Below, piece after piece: positions 57,300-64,000 of a DNA stretch of 64,000 nucleotides (positions are counted from its first letter, which is position 1; the number at the start of each line of letters is the position of its first letter). The notes under the pieces were generated by a model. The model was not told the origin of the DNA. It saw only the letters and a list, made by a program, of their open reading frames with translations, and searched no databases. Made by a program: the position numbers and the translations under genes. This DNA comes from Pseudocolwellia sp. AS88. GTDB taxonomy: Bacteria; Pseudomonadota; Gammaproteobacteria; Enterobacterales; Alteromonadaceae. The stretch spans positions 1 to 64,000 of the forward strand of contig NZ_JAUPEC010000002.1 of assembly GCF_030551755.1 (NCBI RefSeq), written 5' to 3'.

Positions 57300-57404
57300 T
57301 TGGATGTGCTTTTATTTCTTCTAAAAGTACATCGTAGTTTGAAATAGCGGGATATTGTGTGATTACTGTATCTGATTTTTACTGTTAGGATTAGCCACTG
57401 CTAG
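57300..57404 (-). pseudogene. yrfG: 3' fragment of yrfG, frameshifted
   Basis: On the minus strand the fragment reads L-A-V-A-N-P-N-S, then after a frameshift V-I-T-Q-Y-P-A-I-S-N-Y-D-V and L-L-E-E-I-K-A-H-P, which is the C-terminus of the intact YrfG at 60204-60884. It is the remnant of yrfG at its original position next to gspN. Confidence 0.85.
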
Positions 57405-57973
57405 GCTTTGTTGATCTTTCTAGGTTACTTTACAGTAATGTGTTTGATATTTAGACAAGGCAGTGGATTTGAGGTGTAATTGGTTACTCAAGTTATGATA
57501 ACGCTCTGTCTATTCAAAGTTAACAATTTCAAACACGTAGTCTTCTTTGGGAGTATTTAAAACGAATTTACTCATTTTTTCCTACATGGAGTCGGTACCT
57601 GGCTTATGTTGGAAGGTATAGCCGATGTTCACTTTTTAGTCCCGTTAGCAATTAACTTAGCTTACCATTCAGATAAAAATTGATGAAAAAAATCATCAAC
57701 ATTACAAAATATATTTATTAACGTATCCATCTGTCCACCATTGTTGCTTTCAAATCGTTTTTAGTCGAAAGATGTGAACGAAAGGTGGAAATTTAGTTCA
57801 ATCCTCATCCAGCTTTCAGGTTATTTATTTACTAATAGAACAATCAACCTACATTAGGCTTTATAATATTCAATATCATAAAAATAATTGACCATTAAAC
57901 TCAGTTTGCACTAAAAAGAATGCTGAGATTTATAATCATTCATTCAACACTTTGTTATATATTTTAATAAAAG
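57405..57973. other. gene-poor left part of the inserted segment
   Basis: No intact gene is supported. On the minus strand an ATG at 57575 with a TAGGA box opens 21 protein-like codons to a TAG, and the same frame continues to 57420, which could be a decayed small gene. The rest is AT-rich. Confidence 0.35.
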
Positions 57974-57991
57974 GTGTCGGAATACTTTACA
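57974..57991 (+). promoter_or_regulatory. candidate activator site shared by the two PEP-CTERM genes
   Basis: GTGTCGGAATACTTTACA matches 28470-28487 in 14 of 18 positions. It ends 85 bases before the GG of the sigma-54-type promoter here, against 63 bases at the other gene, a difference of 22 bp or two helical turns. Confidence 0.55.
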
Positions 57992-58074
57992 CAAATGAGT
58001 TTTAAATTAATTATACTTTTTCAGTAATTTGATACAGCCCTTTGACAACTTGTAATTAACAGATTATTTACAAG

Positions 58075-58091
58075 TTGGAACATTTATTGCT
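58075..58091 (+). promoter_or_regulatory. sigma-54-type promoter of the PEP-CTERM protease
   Basis: TTGGAACATTTATTGCT keeps GG and GC at 10-base spacing and agrees with the consensus TTGGCAC-N5-TTGCT except at few positions. A leader of about 100 bases follows. Confidence 0.7.
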
Positions 58092-58203
58092 AATAAAGAC
58101 CCTACAAAATACAAGTGATTAATTGTGATTTCTTAAGTATTAAAGAAAATAATCACTGTTTTGAATATTTCGTTCATTTTTATTTCAAAGGATAAATAAT
58201 AAA

Positions 58204-59178
58204 ATGCTTAAAAAATCTATAATCACGGCGGCAATTTTTACGGCTATAACAGCATTACCTAGTCAAGCAGGTATAGTTTTTAATTTTGATTATTCGGGTA
58301 ACACTGCAGATGTTGGCTTTTTAGATAGCAGTGAAGGAATCGCACGCCAATCAGCATTAGACACTGCAGGTAGCATGTTCTCAGATTTATTCGGCAGCTA
58401 CTTCAGTGACTCAGCGACTCTTGATATTGCAGTAACTTCTACTGATGATAGTACAAGTGATACATTAGCTTCTGCAGGTTCAAGTATTGTTAGTTCATGT
58501 CCAATTACAGGTGGCTGTGTTATAACAGAAGTTGTAAAAACTAAACTACAAACAGGTGTTGATGCTAACGGTACAGAATCAGATGGTAGCGTTGATGTAA
58601 ACTGGGCTTCGGATTGGCAACTAGATCCGAATACTCCTGCTGACTCAACAAGTGAATTTGATTTTTTTGCTGCTATATTTCATGAATTAACTCATGCACT
58701 AGGTTTCAGCTCACTTATTGATGAGAGCGGTGTTGGTTTCTTTATTGATGAATGGTCAACATTTGATACGTTTTTAGTAGACGCTAATGGTGTAAATGTT
58801 GTTACTGATACCTTTTTTATAGATCAAGCTGCCTGGGACGATGCTAGTGTAAGTGCTAATGGTACTGGTTTATACTTTGGCGGTGCTAATGCTGTAGCAG
58901 CTAATGGCGGCAACGCTGTTGAAATATATAGCCCTACAAGTTGGGAAGAAGGAAGTAGTGGTAGCCATATTGACGGTACAGCTTTTCCAACTGACATGAT
59001 GAAATATGATAGAGGTTACGGTGCTGAAACTCGTACTTATAGTGCTGTTGATGTTGGTATATTAACCGATATTGGTTATACCAGAGTAGCTACAACAAGT
59101 GTTCCAGAGACTGGCACTTTAGGCTTAAGTTTTTTGGGAATGGCTGGTTTATTTTTAAGTCGTCGTAAAAAAGCATAG
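58204..59178 (+). CDS. PEP-CTERM zinc metalloprotease (NF038122 type)
   Basis: The 324-residue exported protein has a signal peptide (about 1-22), a zinc-protease site H-E-L-T-H-A-L-G-F (His160, Glu161, His164), and a C-terminal sorting signal V-P-E-T-G, helix, S-R-R-K-K (about 299-324). Two cysteines near 99 and 105 may pair. An exosortase is expected to process the tail and anchor the protein at the surface. It is cargo between two copies of the gspN-yrfG junction. A terminator follows. Confidence 0.87.
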   Translation: MLKKSIITAAIFTAITALPSQAGIVFNFDYSGNTADVGFLDSSEGIARQSALDTAGSMFSDLFGSYFSDSATLDIAVTSTDDSTSDTLASAGSSIVSSCPITGGCVITEVVKTKLQTGVDANGTESDGSVDVNWASDWQLDPNTPADSTSEFDFFAAIFHELTHALGFSSLIDESGVGFFIDEWSTFDTFLVDANGVNVVTDTFFIDQAAWDDASVSANGTGLYFGGANAVAANGGNAVEIYSPTSWEEGSSGSHIDGTAFPTDMMKYDRGYGAETRTYSAVDVGILTDIGYTRVATTSVPETGTLGLSFLGMAGLFLSRRKKA

Positions 59179-59205
59179 CAATAGTATTACAAGAATTTTT
59201 TATTT

Positions 59206-59231
59206 AAAAAGCTCGGAAACGAGCTTTTTTT
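59206..59231 (+). terminator. terminator of the PEP-CTERM protease gene
   Basis: Perfect arms AAAAAGCTCG and CGAGCTTTTT with a GAAA loop end in T's, 28 bases after the stop. Confidence 0.92.
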
Positions 59232-59264
59232 GTTTTTATCCTTTTATTTTGAGGTACCCAATAA

Positions 59265-59801
59265 ATGTGTTTTAAACAATTTATCACTCTCTTATTAGCG
59301 GGAACTTTTTTTGTAGGAACTGGTTGTATGGCAAAAGCAAGAAGTAACAATACAGATTCTTTTCCCTTAACTTATGGATTAGACACAGTAACTGTTACTC
59401 TAACAAAACACGCTGGAGCTAAAAAAGGCTCGAGTTCTCAACATATTCAGTTTTTAGGGACAGGTCTTTCGATATTAGAAAAAGAAGGCAAGAAAGTAAC
59501 ATTCAACTATTCACACACAAAACTAATAAAGCTACTGAATAACCTCTACAGTATTCATTTTTTTAACCTGCCGACTCGGTATAACATAAAGTATTCTGTT
59601 TATCTCAAAGAGGATGGCACTGTTAATACTAATGCTTTACGCATGGTAGATGCATCAAGCACTACAATTTGTTTTAATATTCCTAGCTTTGAAAAGTGTG
59701 TTACTTATAGCTCAGACGGGCCAACAGAGTTACAAGAACTTACTAAATATTTGTTTTCTGAAGCCGAACAATTAGCAAATATAACTCCCACTAAAAAATA
59801 A
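59265..59801 (+). CDS. hypothetical lipoprotein (178 aa)
   Basis: The N-terminus is a lipoprotein signal with lipobox V-G-T-G-C near residue 21. The mature part is soluble, with about eight predicted strands and a pair of cysteines (C-F-N-I-P-S-F-E-K-C near 148-157). No family is recognised. A GAGG box precedes the ATG. It follows the protease terminator, so it is either independently expressed or dependent on readthrough. It lies within the inserted segment. Confidence 0.6.
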   Translation: MCFKQFITLLLAGTFFVGTGCMAKARSNNTDSFPLTYGLDTVTVTLTKHAGAKKGSSSQHIQFLGTGLSILEKEGKKVTFNYSHTKLIKLLNNLYSIHFFNLPTRYNIKYSVYLKEDGTVNTNALRMVDASSTTICFNIPSFEKCVTYSSDGPTELQELTKYLFSEAEQLANITPTKK

Positions 59802-59943
59802 TATGCTGGTATAGGTTGAATTTTATAGTGTCGTATAGCCTTTAATAAAGAGGGTTTAGATTAAATATGTAACCACTTGGTGATTTATGACCAAGTGTCA
59901 GGTTGGGTGCCATTAAAGGAAACTTTAAGTCTATGAGAAGCTG
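59802..59943. other. short non-coding stretch after the lipoprotein gene
   Basis: I see no gene here. It leads directly into a yrfG-like remnant. Confidence 0.4.
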
Positions 59944-60049
59944 TTATTTAATTTCTTTCAAAAATTCTCTATAGTCATTCACATTGATAAAACCATCAAT
60001 ATTTTTTAGATGGTATTTAACTATTAGGGTTAGCAACAGTAAGTAAATG
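59944..60049 (-). pseudogene. fragment of a second, diverged yrfG-like gene
   Basis: On the minus strand it reads H-L-L-T-V-A-N-P-N-S, then after a frameshift G-F-I-N-V-N-D-Y-R-E-F-L-K-E-I-K followed by a stop. This parallels the YrfG end (H-L-L-A-I-A-N-P-D-S and S-N-Y-D-V-L-L-E-E-I-K) but differs in sequence, so it comes from a diverged or foreign copy rather than from recent duplication. Confidence 0.65.
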
Positions 60050-60177
60050 TTTATTCCCCTCAACGTATTTCTGGTAGTGGTTATATCGAACCAGGCAGTA
60101 AGTTTCCTACTATATTAAACGAAGCTTTACCTTTCCTTGGTAAGCCACAGGGCGGTCGATATAAACTTAACTTTTAG
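60047..60177 (+). pseudogene. gspN: 3' fragment of gspN
   Basis: This is a near-exact copy (about one mismatch) of the last 131 bases of gspN at 57107-57237, including the stop codon. It lacks a start and is the left part of the second junction copy. Confidence 0.92.
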
Positions 60178-60323
60178 TGGTTAAGTCTTTAGCTAAAATT
60201 CGCTTAGTTACTTAAAACTGGATGTGCTTTTATTTCTTCTAAAAGTACATCATAGTTTGAAATAGCAGGATATTGTGTGATCACATTGTCCGCTTTTTTA
60301 CTGTCAGGATTTGCAATCGCCAG
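60047..60323. repeat. right copy of the duplicated gspN-yrfG junction
   Basis: The direct counterpart of 57107-57404, at an offset of 2940 bp where the match begins. It contains the gspN fragment and the real 3' end of intact yrfG. Confidence 0.9.
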
Positions 60324-60884
60324 TAAATGCCCGATACCATATTGCTGCGCCGATGCTAAAATTGGCAAGCTATCATCAACAAATAATGTGCTTTCTAATT
60401 CAAAACCTTCTTTAGCCTGTAATCTTTCCCACAATAATTGTGACTCTTTAGTGACACCAAATTCATGGGTAGAATATAAAGTATCAAAATATTTATCGAG
60501 CTGAGTACGTTCAATTTTCAATGACAAACTATCAGGATGCGCATTAGTCACTAATACAACTTTTCGACCACTTTCTTTTAAAGCGACTAGAAAGTCGTGT
60601 GCGTCATCACGTAACTTAATAAGATGTTGCACTTCTTTTTTTAATTCAGTGATCGGTAGTTGCGTTTGTTCAGCCCAGTAATCTAAGCAATACCAGTCAA
60701 TAGTACCAAACACCTTTTCGTAGTGAGTGACTAATTTTTGTTGTGCTTCGTCTAGACTTATTTGAGCAGATTCGCTATATCTAAGGGGCAAATGATGAAG
60801 CCAGAAGTGATTGTCAAAGTGAAGATCGAGTATGGTGCCATCCATATCAAGTAAAACTGTTGAAATTTTTGACCAATCAAGCAT
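60204..60884 (-). CDS. yrfG: HAD-family nucleotidase YrfG (GMP/IMP type)
   Basis: E. coli YrfG dephosphorylates purine mononucleotides. The 226-residue protein has the HAD motif L-D-M-D-G-T (Asp13 and Asp15), motif II V-T-N-A-H-P (about 113), and motif III/IV F-V-D-D-S-L-P-I near residue 170. It is divergent from nudE, as in E. coli, where hslR-hslO are also adjacent. Its 3' end is present in extra, broken copies to the left. Confidence 0.9.
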   Translation of the reverse strand: MLDWSKISTVLLDMDGTILDLHFDNHFWLHHLPLRYSESAQISLDEAQQKLVTHYEKVFGTIDWYCLDYWAEQTQLPITELKKEVQHLIKLRDDAHDFLVALKESGRKVVLVTNAHPDSLSLKIERTQLDKYFDTLYSTHEFGVTKESQLLWERLQAKEGFELESTLFVDDSLPILASAQQYGIGHLLAIANPDSKKADNVITQYPAISNYDVLLEEIKAHPVLSN

Positions 60885-60981
60885 AGATTTTTTCCTAATA
60901 ACCCGTTTATTATAGGATTATATATAAAAATATCATGCTATTCTAAATGAATTAGCACTATCGAGTAAGGTACATATCGGA

Positions 60982-61536
60982 ATGGGAAAAAAGCTCCCTA
61001 CTATTGACGACCGTAAATTGGTCGCAAAAAGTAAATTATTTTCAATTGAACAACTCGAACTTACTTTTAGTAATGGTGTCAAAAGACAATATGAACGTAT
61101 GCAAGGTGGCACTCGAGGCGCAGTGATGATTGTTGCTATGCCTGATCCTGAAACCGTTTTATTAGTTCGTGAATACTGTGCCGGTACTCACACTTATGAA
61201 CTTGGTTTTCCTAAAGGCTTAATTGATCCTGGAGAAAGCCCTGAAATAGCAGCTAACAGAGAACTAAAAGAAGAAGTCGGTTTTGGTAGTAAGCAAATCA
61301 AAGAAATTCAGACTGTTGCTATGGCACCCGGTTTTTTTGCCGCTAGCATGAATATTTTTATAGCAACAAACCTTTACGAAGAACGTTTAGAAGGTGATGA
61401 GCCAGAAGAGCTCGACATAATACCTTGGAAATTAAGTGAATATAAGTCGTTACTTGCTCAGCCCGATTTTAACGAGGCACGAAGTATAGCAGCACTTATG
61501 TTAGTTAAAGATTATTTAAGTGGACCCCATGAATAA
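60982..61536 (+). CDS. nudE: ADP compounds hydrolase NudE
   Basis: NudE hydrolyses ADP-ribose, NADH and related adenosine diphosphate compounds. The 184-residue protein carries the Nudix box G-L-I-D-P-G-E-S-P-E...R-E-L-K-E-E-V-G-F (about 84-106). It overlaps cysQ by 8 bases. The nudE-cysQ coupling is common in this order and would pair nucleotide clean-up functions. Confidence 0.94.
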   Translation: MGKKLPTIDDRKLVAKSKLFSIEQLELTFSNGVKRQYERMQGGTRGAVMIVAMPDPETVLLVREYCAGTHTYELGFPKGLIDPGESPEIAANRELKEEVGFGSKQIKEIQTVAMAPGFFAASMNIFIATNLYEERLEGDEPEELDIIPWKLSEYKSLLAQPDFNEARSIAALMLVKDYLSGPHE

Positions 61537-62350
61537 CGAAGAACTTCTTTTAATCGCGATAGAAAGCGCTAAAAAAGCAGGTGTAGAAGTGACCAAGCAC
61601 TATAAAAACGGAGACTACACCTCTGAAATTAAAAAAGATAACAGTCCTGTTACAAGTGCAGACCTAGCTGCAAACGACGTTTTAATGAGTGAGTTACAAA
61701 AACGTACTCCCAATATTCCTATTATTTCTGAAGAAGTTGGTGCTTTGCCGCTAGAGGAACGTAGTAAGTGGAAGCAATACTGGTTACTCGATCCTATTGA
61801 CGGCACCGGTGAGTTTATTCTTGCTAGCGGCGATTTTGCGGTGAATGTTGCGCTAGTTGAAAATGGTTGGCCAACTATAGGTGTAATTCACGCTTCAGAT
61901 AAAAATACCACTTACTATGCTCAAACGGGGTTAGGTTCTTTTAAAGAAACACCAGAAGGTACCACCAAGTTAGAAGTGGCTGAATACGATAATAAGCGTC
62001 CAATCAAAGTGGCGGTGAGTCGTCGTCAAGAATTGAGTTTAATGGGGCAGTACTTAAGTCCAGAATTTGATTATGAATATGTACCTTTAGGTAGCTGTTC
62101 ATTAAAAAACAGCTTGATAGCTGAGGGCTTAGCCGATTGTTATATACGTATTGGGCCAACAGGTGAATGGGATACAGGCGCGAGTCATTGTATTTTAGAG
62201 CAAGCGGGTGGTTCAATTATCGATAGTGAGTTTTCACCATTAAGCTATAACAAACGTGATAGCTTAATGAATCCAGACTTCATGTCGTTAGGTGCTGCCA
62301 ATATTCCTTGGCAAAAAGTGATAAAACCTCACACAGCTCGACGTGATTAG
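61529..62350 (+). CDS. cysQ: 3'(2'),5'-bisphosphate nucleotidase CysQ
   Basis: CysQ hydrolyses 3'-phosphoadenosine 5'-phosphate formed in sulfate assimilation. The 273-residue protein has the inositol-phosphatase-fold metal motifs: E-E near residue 70 (S-E-E-V-G), D-P-I-D-G-T-G-E-F near 92, and W-D-T-G-A-S-H near 215. ATG 61529 lies inside the nudE end; an upstream GTG three codons earlier is possible. Confidence 0.94.
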   Translation: MNNEELLLIAIESAKKAGVEVTKHYKNGDYTSEIKKDNSPVTSADLAANDVLMSELQKRTPNIPIISEEVGALPLEERSKWKQYWLLDPIDGTGEFILASGDFAVNVALVENGWPTIGVIHASDKNTTYYAQTGLGSFKETPEGTTKLEVAEYDNKRPIKVAVSRRQELSLMGQYLSPEFDYEYVPLGSCSLKNSLIAEGLADCYIRIGPTGEWDTGASHCILEQAGGSIIDSEFSPLSYNKRDSLMNPDFMSLGAANIPWQKVIKPHTARRD

Positions 62351-62408
62351 TTTTTATCATAAGATCTAAAACCTAACTTAATTTATTAAAATAAATTGTG
62401 TAATACGG

Positions 62409-62430
62409 AGAGCTATTCAAGCTCTTCTTT
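62409..62430 (+). terminator. terminator of nudE-cysQ overlapping the yheU end
   Basis: Arms AGAGCT and AGCTCT with a five-base loop are followed by a T-rich run. It overlaps the last codons of yheU, read in the opposite direction. Confidence 0.5.
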
Positions 62431-62649
62431 TTCTTCTTCAAATTGATCTTTAGGGATTATATTTACTGTTTCATGTAATTCTGAGTACACCAAAACAGCA
62501 GTGCCTAGATCCAGTTGTTTACGTACTTGTTCAACTTTTTCTTCAATTGAAACATCTTCGGCTCCGTATTCGGTACCTTCTCTTAAAACAAACTCTTTAA
62601 TAATACTAAATAACGTGTCTGGGTTTATATCCTGGATAGGAATAATCAT
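62413..62649 (-). CDS. yheU: YheU family protein
   Basis: The 78-residue protein matches Yhe[24 protein letters not shown] near residue 20, and an acidic tail. Function is unknown. Its ATG overlaps the yheT stop by 4 bases, so the two are coupled as in E. coli. Confidence 0.9.
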   Translation of the reverse strand: MIIPIQDINPDTLFSIIKEFVLREGTEYGAEDVSIEEKVEQVRKQLDLGTAVLVYSELHETVNIIPKDQFEEEKEELE

Positions 62650-63617
62650 AAAAAATCCTGTAAAAATTGTGGAACCTTAGTCGCTAGCCAATACTTAGGT
62701 TTGAAAGGGGAGTTGCCTGTTAGGAATCCTACGTGACCACCTGTGGCTGAAACCTCAAAGGTTATATTATCAGGCAAAGTGTTTAATGCGGTTATTTCCT
62801 TATGAGATAAAAAAGGATCGTCTTGCGCATGAATAATTAAACACGGTTTGGTTATCTTGTTTAAAACGCTAATACCACTCGACTCACTGTAATAGTGCTC
62901 AGCGTTATCAAAACCATTTAAAGGTGCCGTAACCTTATTATCAAATTCCCACATGGTTTTAATGTGTTTTAGTTCGTTTAACGTAATGTTTTTAATAATA
63001 CCTAGCTTGATTTTCTTTTCTGTTTCTCTTTTAAGTAACTTCAGTAAGTAATTCTGATAGATCTTTGAAAAACCGCTATTAATTTTAGCACTACAGCTTG
63101 ATAAATGTAGCGGAGCACAAATGACCGTAGCACATTCATACGGAGAGTTTGGTGTTTCAGCTAAATACTTAGTGAGTACATTACCTCCTAATGAATAGCC
63201 AATAGCCGCGAATTTACAATGCTGATAACGTGATTGTAATTGCTCGGTAAAATAGCGAATATCGTAAGTAAATCCGGAATGATAAGAATGTGCCAAGCGA
63301 TTTGGCTTACCACTACAACCACGAAAATGAATTAATACACCTATCCAACCTTTTTGCACTATTGCTTTAAACATACTTTTAACATAATGGCTGTATTCAC
63401 AACCTTGTAAGCCATGTAATAAAACCACAATAGGTTTAGTGTTATCTGCTTGTGGAATTTCAGTCCAAGTTAAGTCGACAAAGTCACCGTCAGGTAATTC
63501 GAGGGTTTCACGGACAGTAGGAATTAAATCTTTTTGGGTTAACCATTTTGCCACCATTGTTTGTAAATGGGGATTTGATAAACCTTTGGCTGGTTTGAAA
63601 TTACTTGCTTGGAACAT
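62646..63617 (-). CDS. yheT: alpha/beta hydrolase YheT
   Basis: The 323-residue protein has the YheT-type start ([10 protein letters not shown]) and H-G-L-Q-G-C near residue 67. The nucleophile elbow G-Y-S-L-G-G-N-V lies near residue 143, H-A-Q-D-D-P-F-L provides the acid near 265, and the catalytic His is in T-G-G-H-V-G-F near 294. The natural substrate is unknown; lipid or ester hydrolysis is likely. It is coupled to yheU. Confidence 0.92.
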   Translation of the reverse strand: MFQASNFKPAKGLSNPHLQTMVAKWLTQKDLIPTVRETLELPDGDFVDLTWTEIPQADNTKPIVVLLHGLQGCEYSHYVKSMFKAIVQKGWIGVLIHFRGCSGKPNRLAHSYHSGFTYDIRYFTEQLQSRYQHCKFAAIGYSLGGNVLTKYLAETPNSPYECATVICAPLHLSSCSAKINSGFSKIYQNYLLKLLKRETEKKIKLGIIKNITLNELKHIKTMWEFDNKVTAPLNGFDNAEHYYSESSGISVLNKITKPCLIIHAQDDPFLSHKEITALNTLPDNITFEVSATGGHVGFLTGNSPFKPKYWLATKVPQFLQDFL

Positions 63618-63701
63618 TATTTACAATGAGTTGTATGGCTATAGCTTATTGTAATGAAAATAGTGCCTTTGGTATATGAGGTTAAGACTAAGAGTGGAAA
63701 A

Positions 63702-63736
63702 GAAAAAAATGGAGAGCATCAATAGCAGCGCTCTCC
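63702..63736 (-). terminator. terminator of the small DUF3149-like gene
   Basis: Perfect arms GGAGAGC and GCTCTCC with a 12-base loop are followed on the minus strand by seven T's. It lies about 110 bases after the stop of the leftward gene at 63848. Confidence 0.75.
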
Positions 63737-63847
63737 CAAAGCAAGCGTAATTTGAGGGTAGATAAAATAACTATGTTTCAACAATTTTGTTTGTTGTAAA
63801 TTTACCAATACAACTTTAAGTGACTCAATTTATTATTCAAATTGGTG

Positions 63848-63976
63848 TTAAGCGTTGTCGTGTACTTTTTTCATAAAATAGAACACATAAAATCCACAAA
63901 TTCCAAACAAAACCAATAAACCAACAAGTGAATATATGGCAACTGGATCTGTTAGTAGTAAAGTGAAAACGTTCAT
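63848..63976 (-). CDS. single-helix membrane microprotein (DUF3149-like)
   Basis: A 42-residue frame starts with ATG after a strong GAGAGG box. It encodes M-N-V-F-T-L-L-L-T-D-P-V-A, one membrane helix (about 12-34), then a basic-acidic tail (K-K-V-H-D-N-A). The D-P-V-A/G-L start, single helix and charged tail fit the DUF3149 family of small inner-membrane proteins. Function is unknown. A T-run terminator lies downstream. Confidence 0.65.
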   Translation of the reverse strand: MNVFTLLLTDPVAIYSLVGLLVLFGICGFYVFYFMKKVHDNA

Positions 63977-64000
63977 ATAAACCTCTCGTTAGTTGATTGT

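Larger units (their letters stand above)
57107..57404. repeat. left copy of the duplicated gspN-yrfG junction
   Basis: This segment holds the end of gspN followed by a decayed 3' end of yrfG. It matches 60047-60323 in direct orientation. The gspN part differs at about one position in 131 bases, while the yrfG part has diverged further and is frameshifted. Confidence 0.9.

Overview
The window looks like a low-GC marine gammaproteobacterium of the order Alteromonadales, most probably the Colwelliaceae (Colwellia/Thalassotalea type). This is an inference from protein resemblance and gene order; no rRNA or other taxonomic marker is present. Most of the window is core chromosome: qmcA-nfeD, the hut histidine-degradation genes, rraA, hslVU, ftsN, priA, rpmE, dnaB-alr, zur, dusA, pspA/pspC, hslO-hslR, a complete gspC-N type II secretion operon, yrfG, nudE-cysQ and yheT-yheU. 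No rRNA, tRNA or CRISPR array was seen.

Layout. 1-6.4 kb: small membrane proteins, YihY, a proline iminopeptidase, Dtd, a YeeZ-like oxidoreductase, and the QmcA/NfeD membrane pair. 6.4-11.9 kb: hutC-hutU-hutH transcribed leftward and hutI rightward, sharing a divergent control region with a perfect 28-bp palindrome. 12-14 kb: a membrane protein with degenerate GGDEF and EAL domains. 14-20 kb: rraA, a DUF971 protein, hslU, hslV, ftsN and priA, with a heat-shock-type promoter and a 5'-leader hairpin before hslV. 20-28 kb: rpmE, dnaB, alr, yjbQ (its 3' end repeated in tandem), a CheX-like protein, an M1 peptidase and zur. 28-34 kb: a PEP-CTERM protein, a LysR/rhodanese/GNAT cluster, a chemoreceptor and a DUF1223 protein.

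34.5-37.9 kb is an accessory island inserted in the 5' end of dusA. It is flanked by about 350-bp imperfect direct repeats, the left of which carries a broken dusA start. It encodes a Panacea-domain (DUF4065) protein with an unrecognised downstream partner (a candidate toxin-antitoxin pair), a coiled-coil membrane protein, and a truncated S24 (phage-repressor type) peptidase. 39-45 kb holds a psp operon with a sigma-54 promoter, a MITE-like element, and hslR-hslO. 45.6-57.2 kb is gspCDEFGHIJKLMN.

57.1-60.3 kb is a second insertion. The junction where gspN and yrfG once met tail to tail has been duplicated, and a PEP-CTERM metalloprotease and a lipoprotein now lie between the copies. Both PEP-CTERM genes in the window carry a sigma-54-type promoter preceded by the same 18-bp motif (GTGTCRRWAWAYTTTACA), spaced about two helical turns differently, and both use a PETG variant of the sorting signal. 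This shared control and signal is the most coherent candidate regulon. The island behind dusA is the best candidate for an undescribed conflict system. A theme of the window is partial duplication of host gene ends (yjbQ, dusA, gspN/yrfG), two of which bracket acquired genes.
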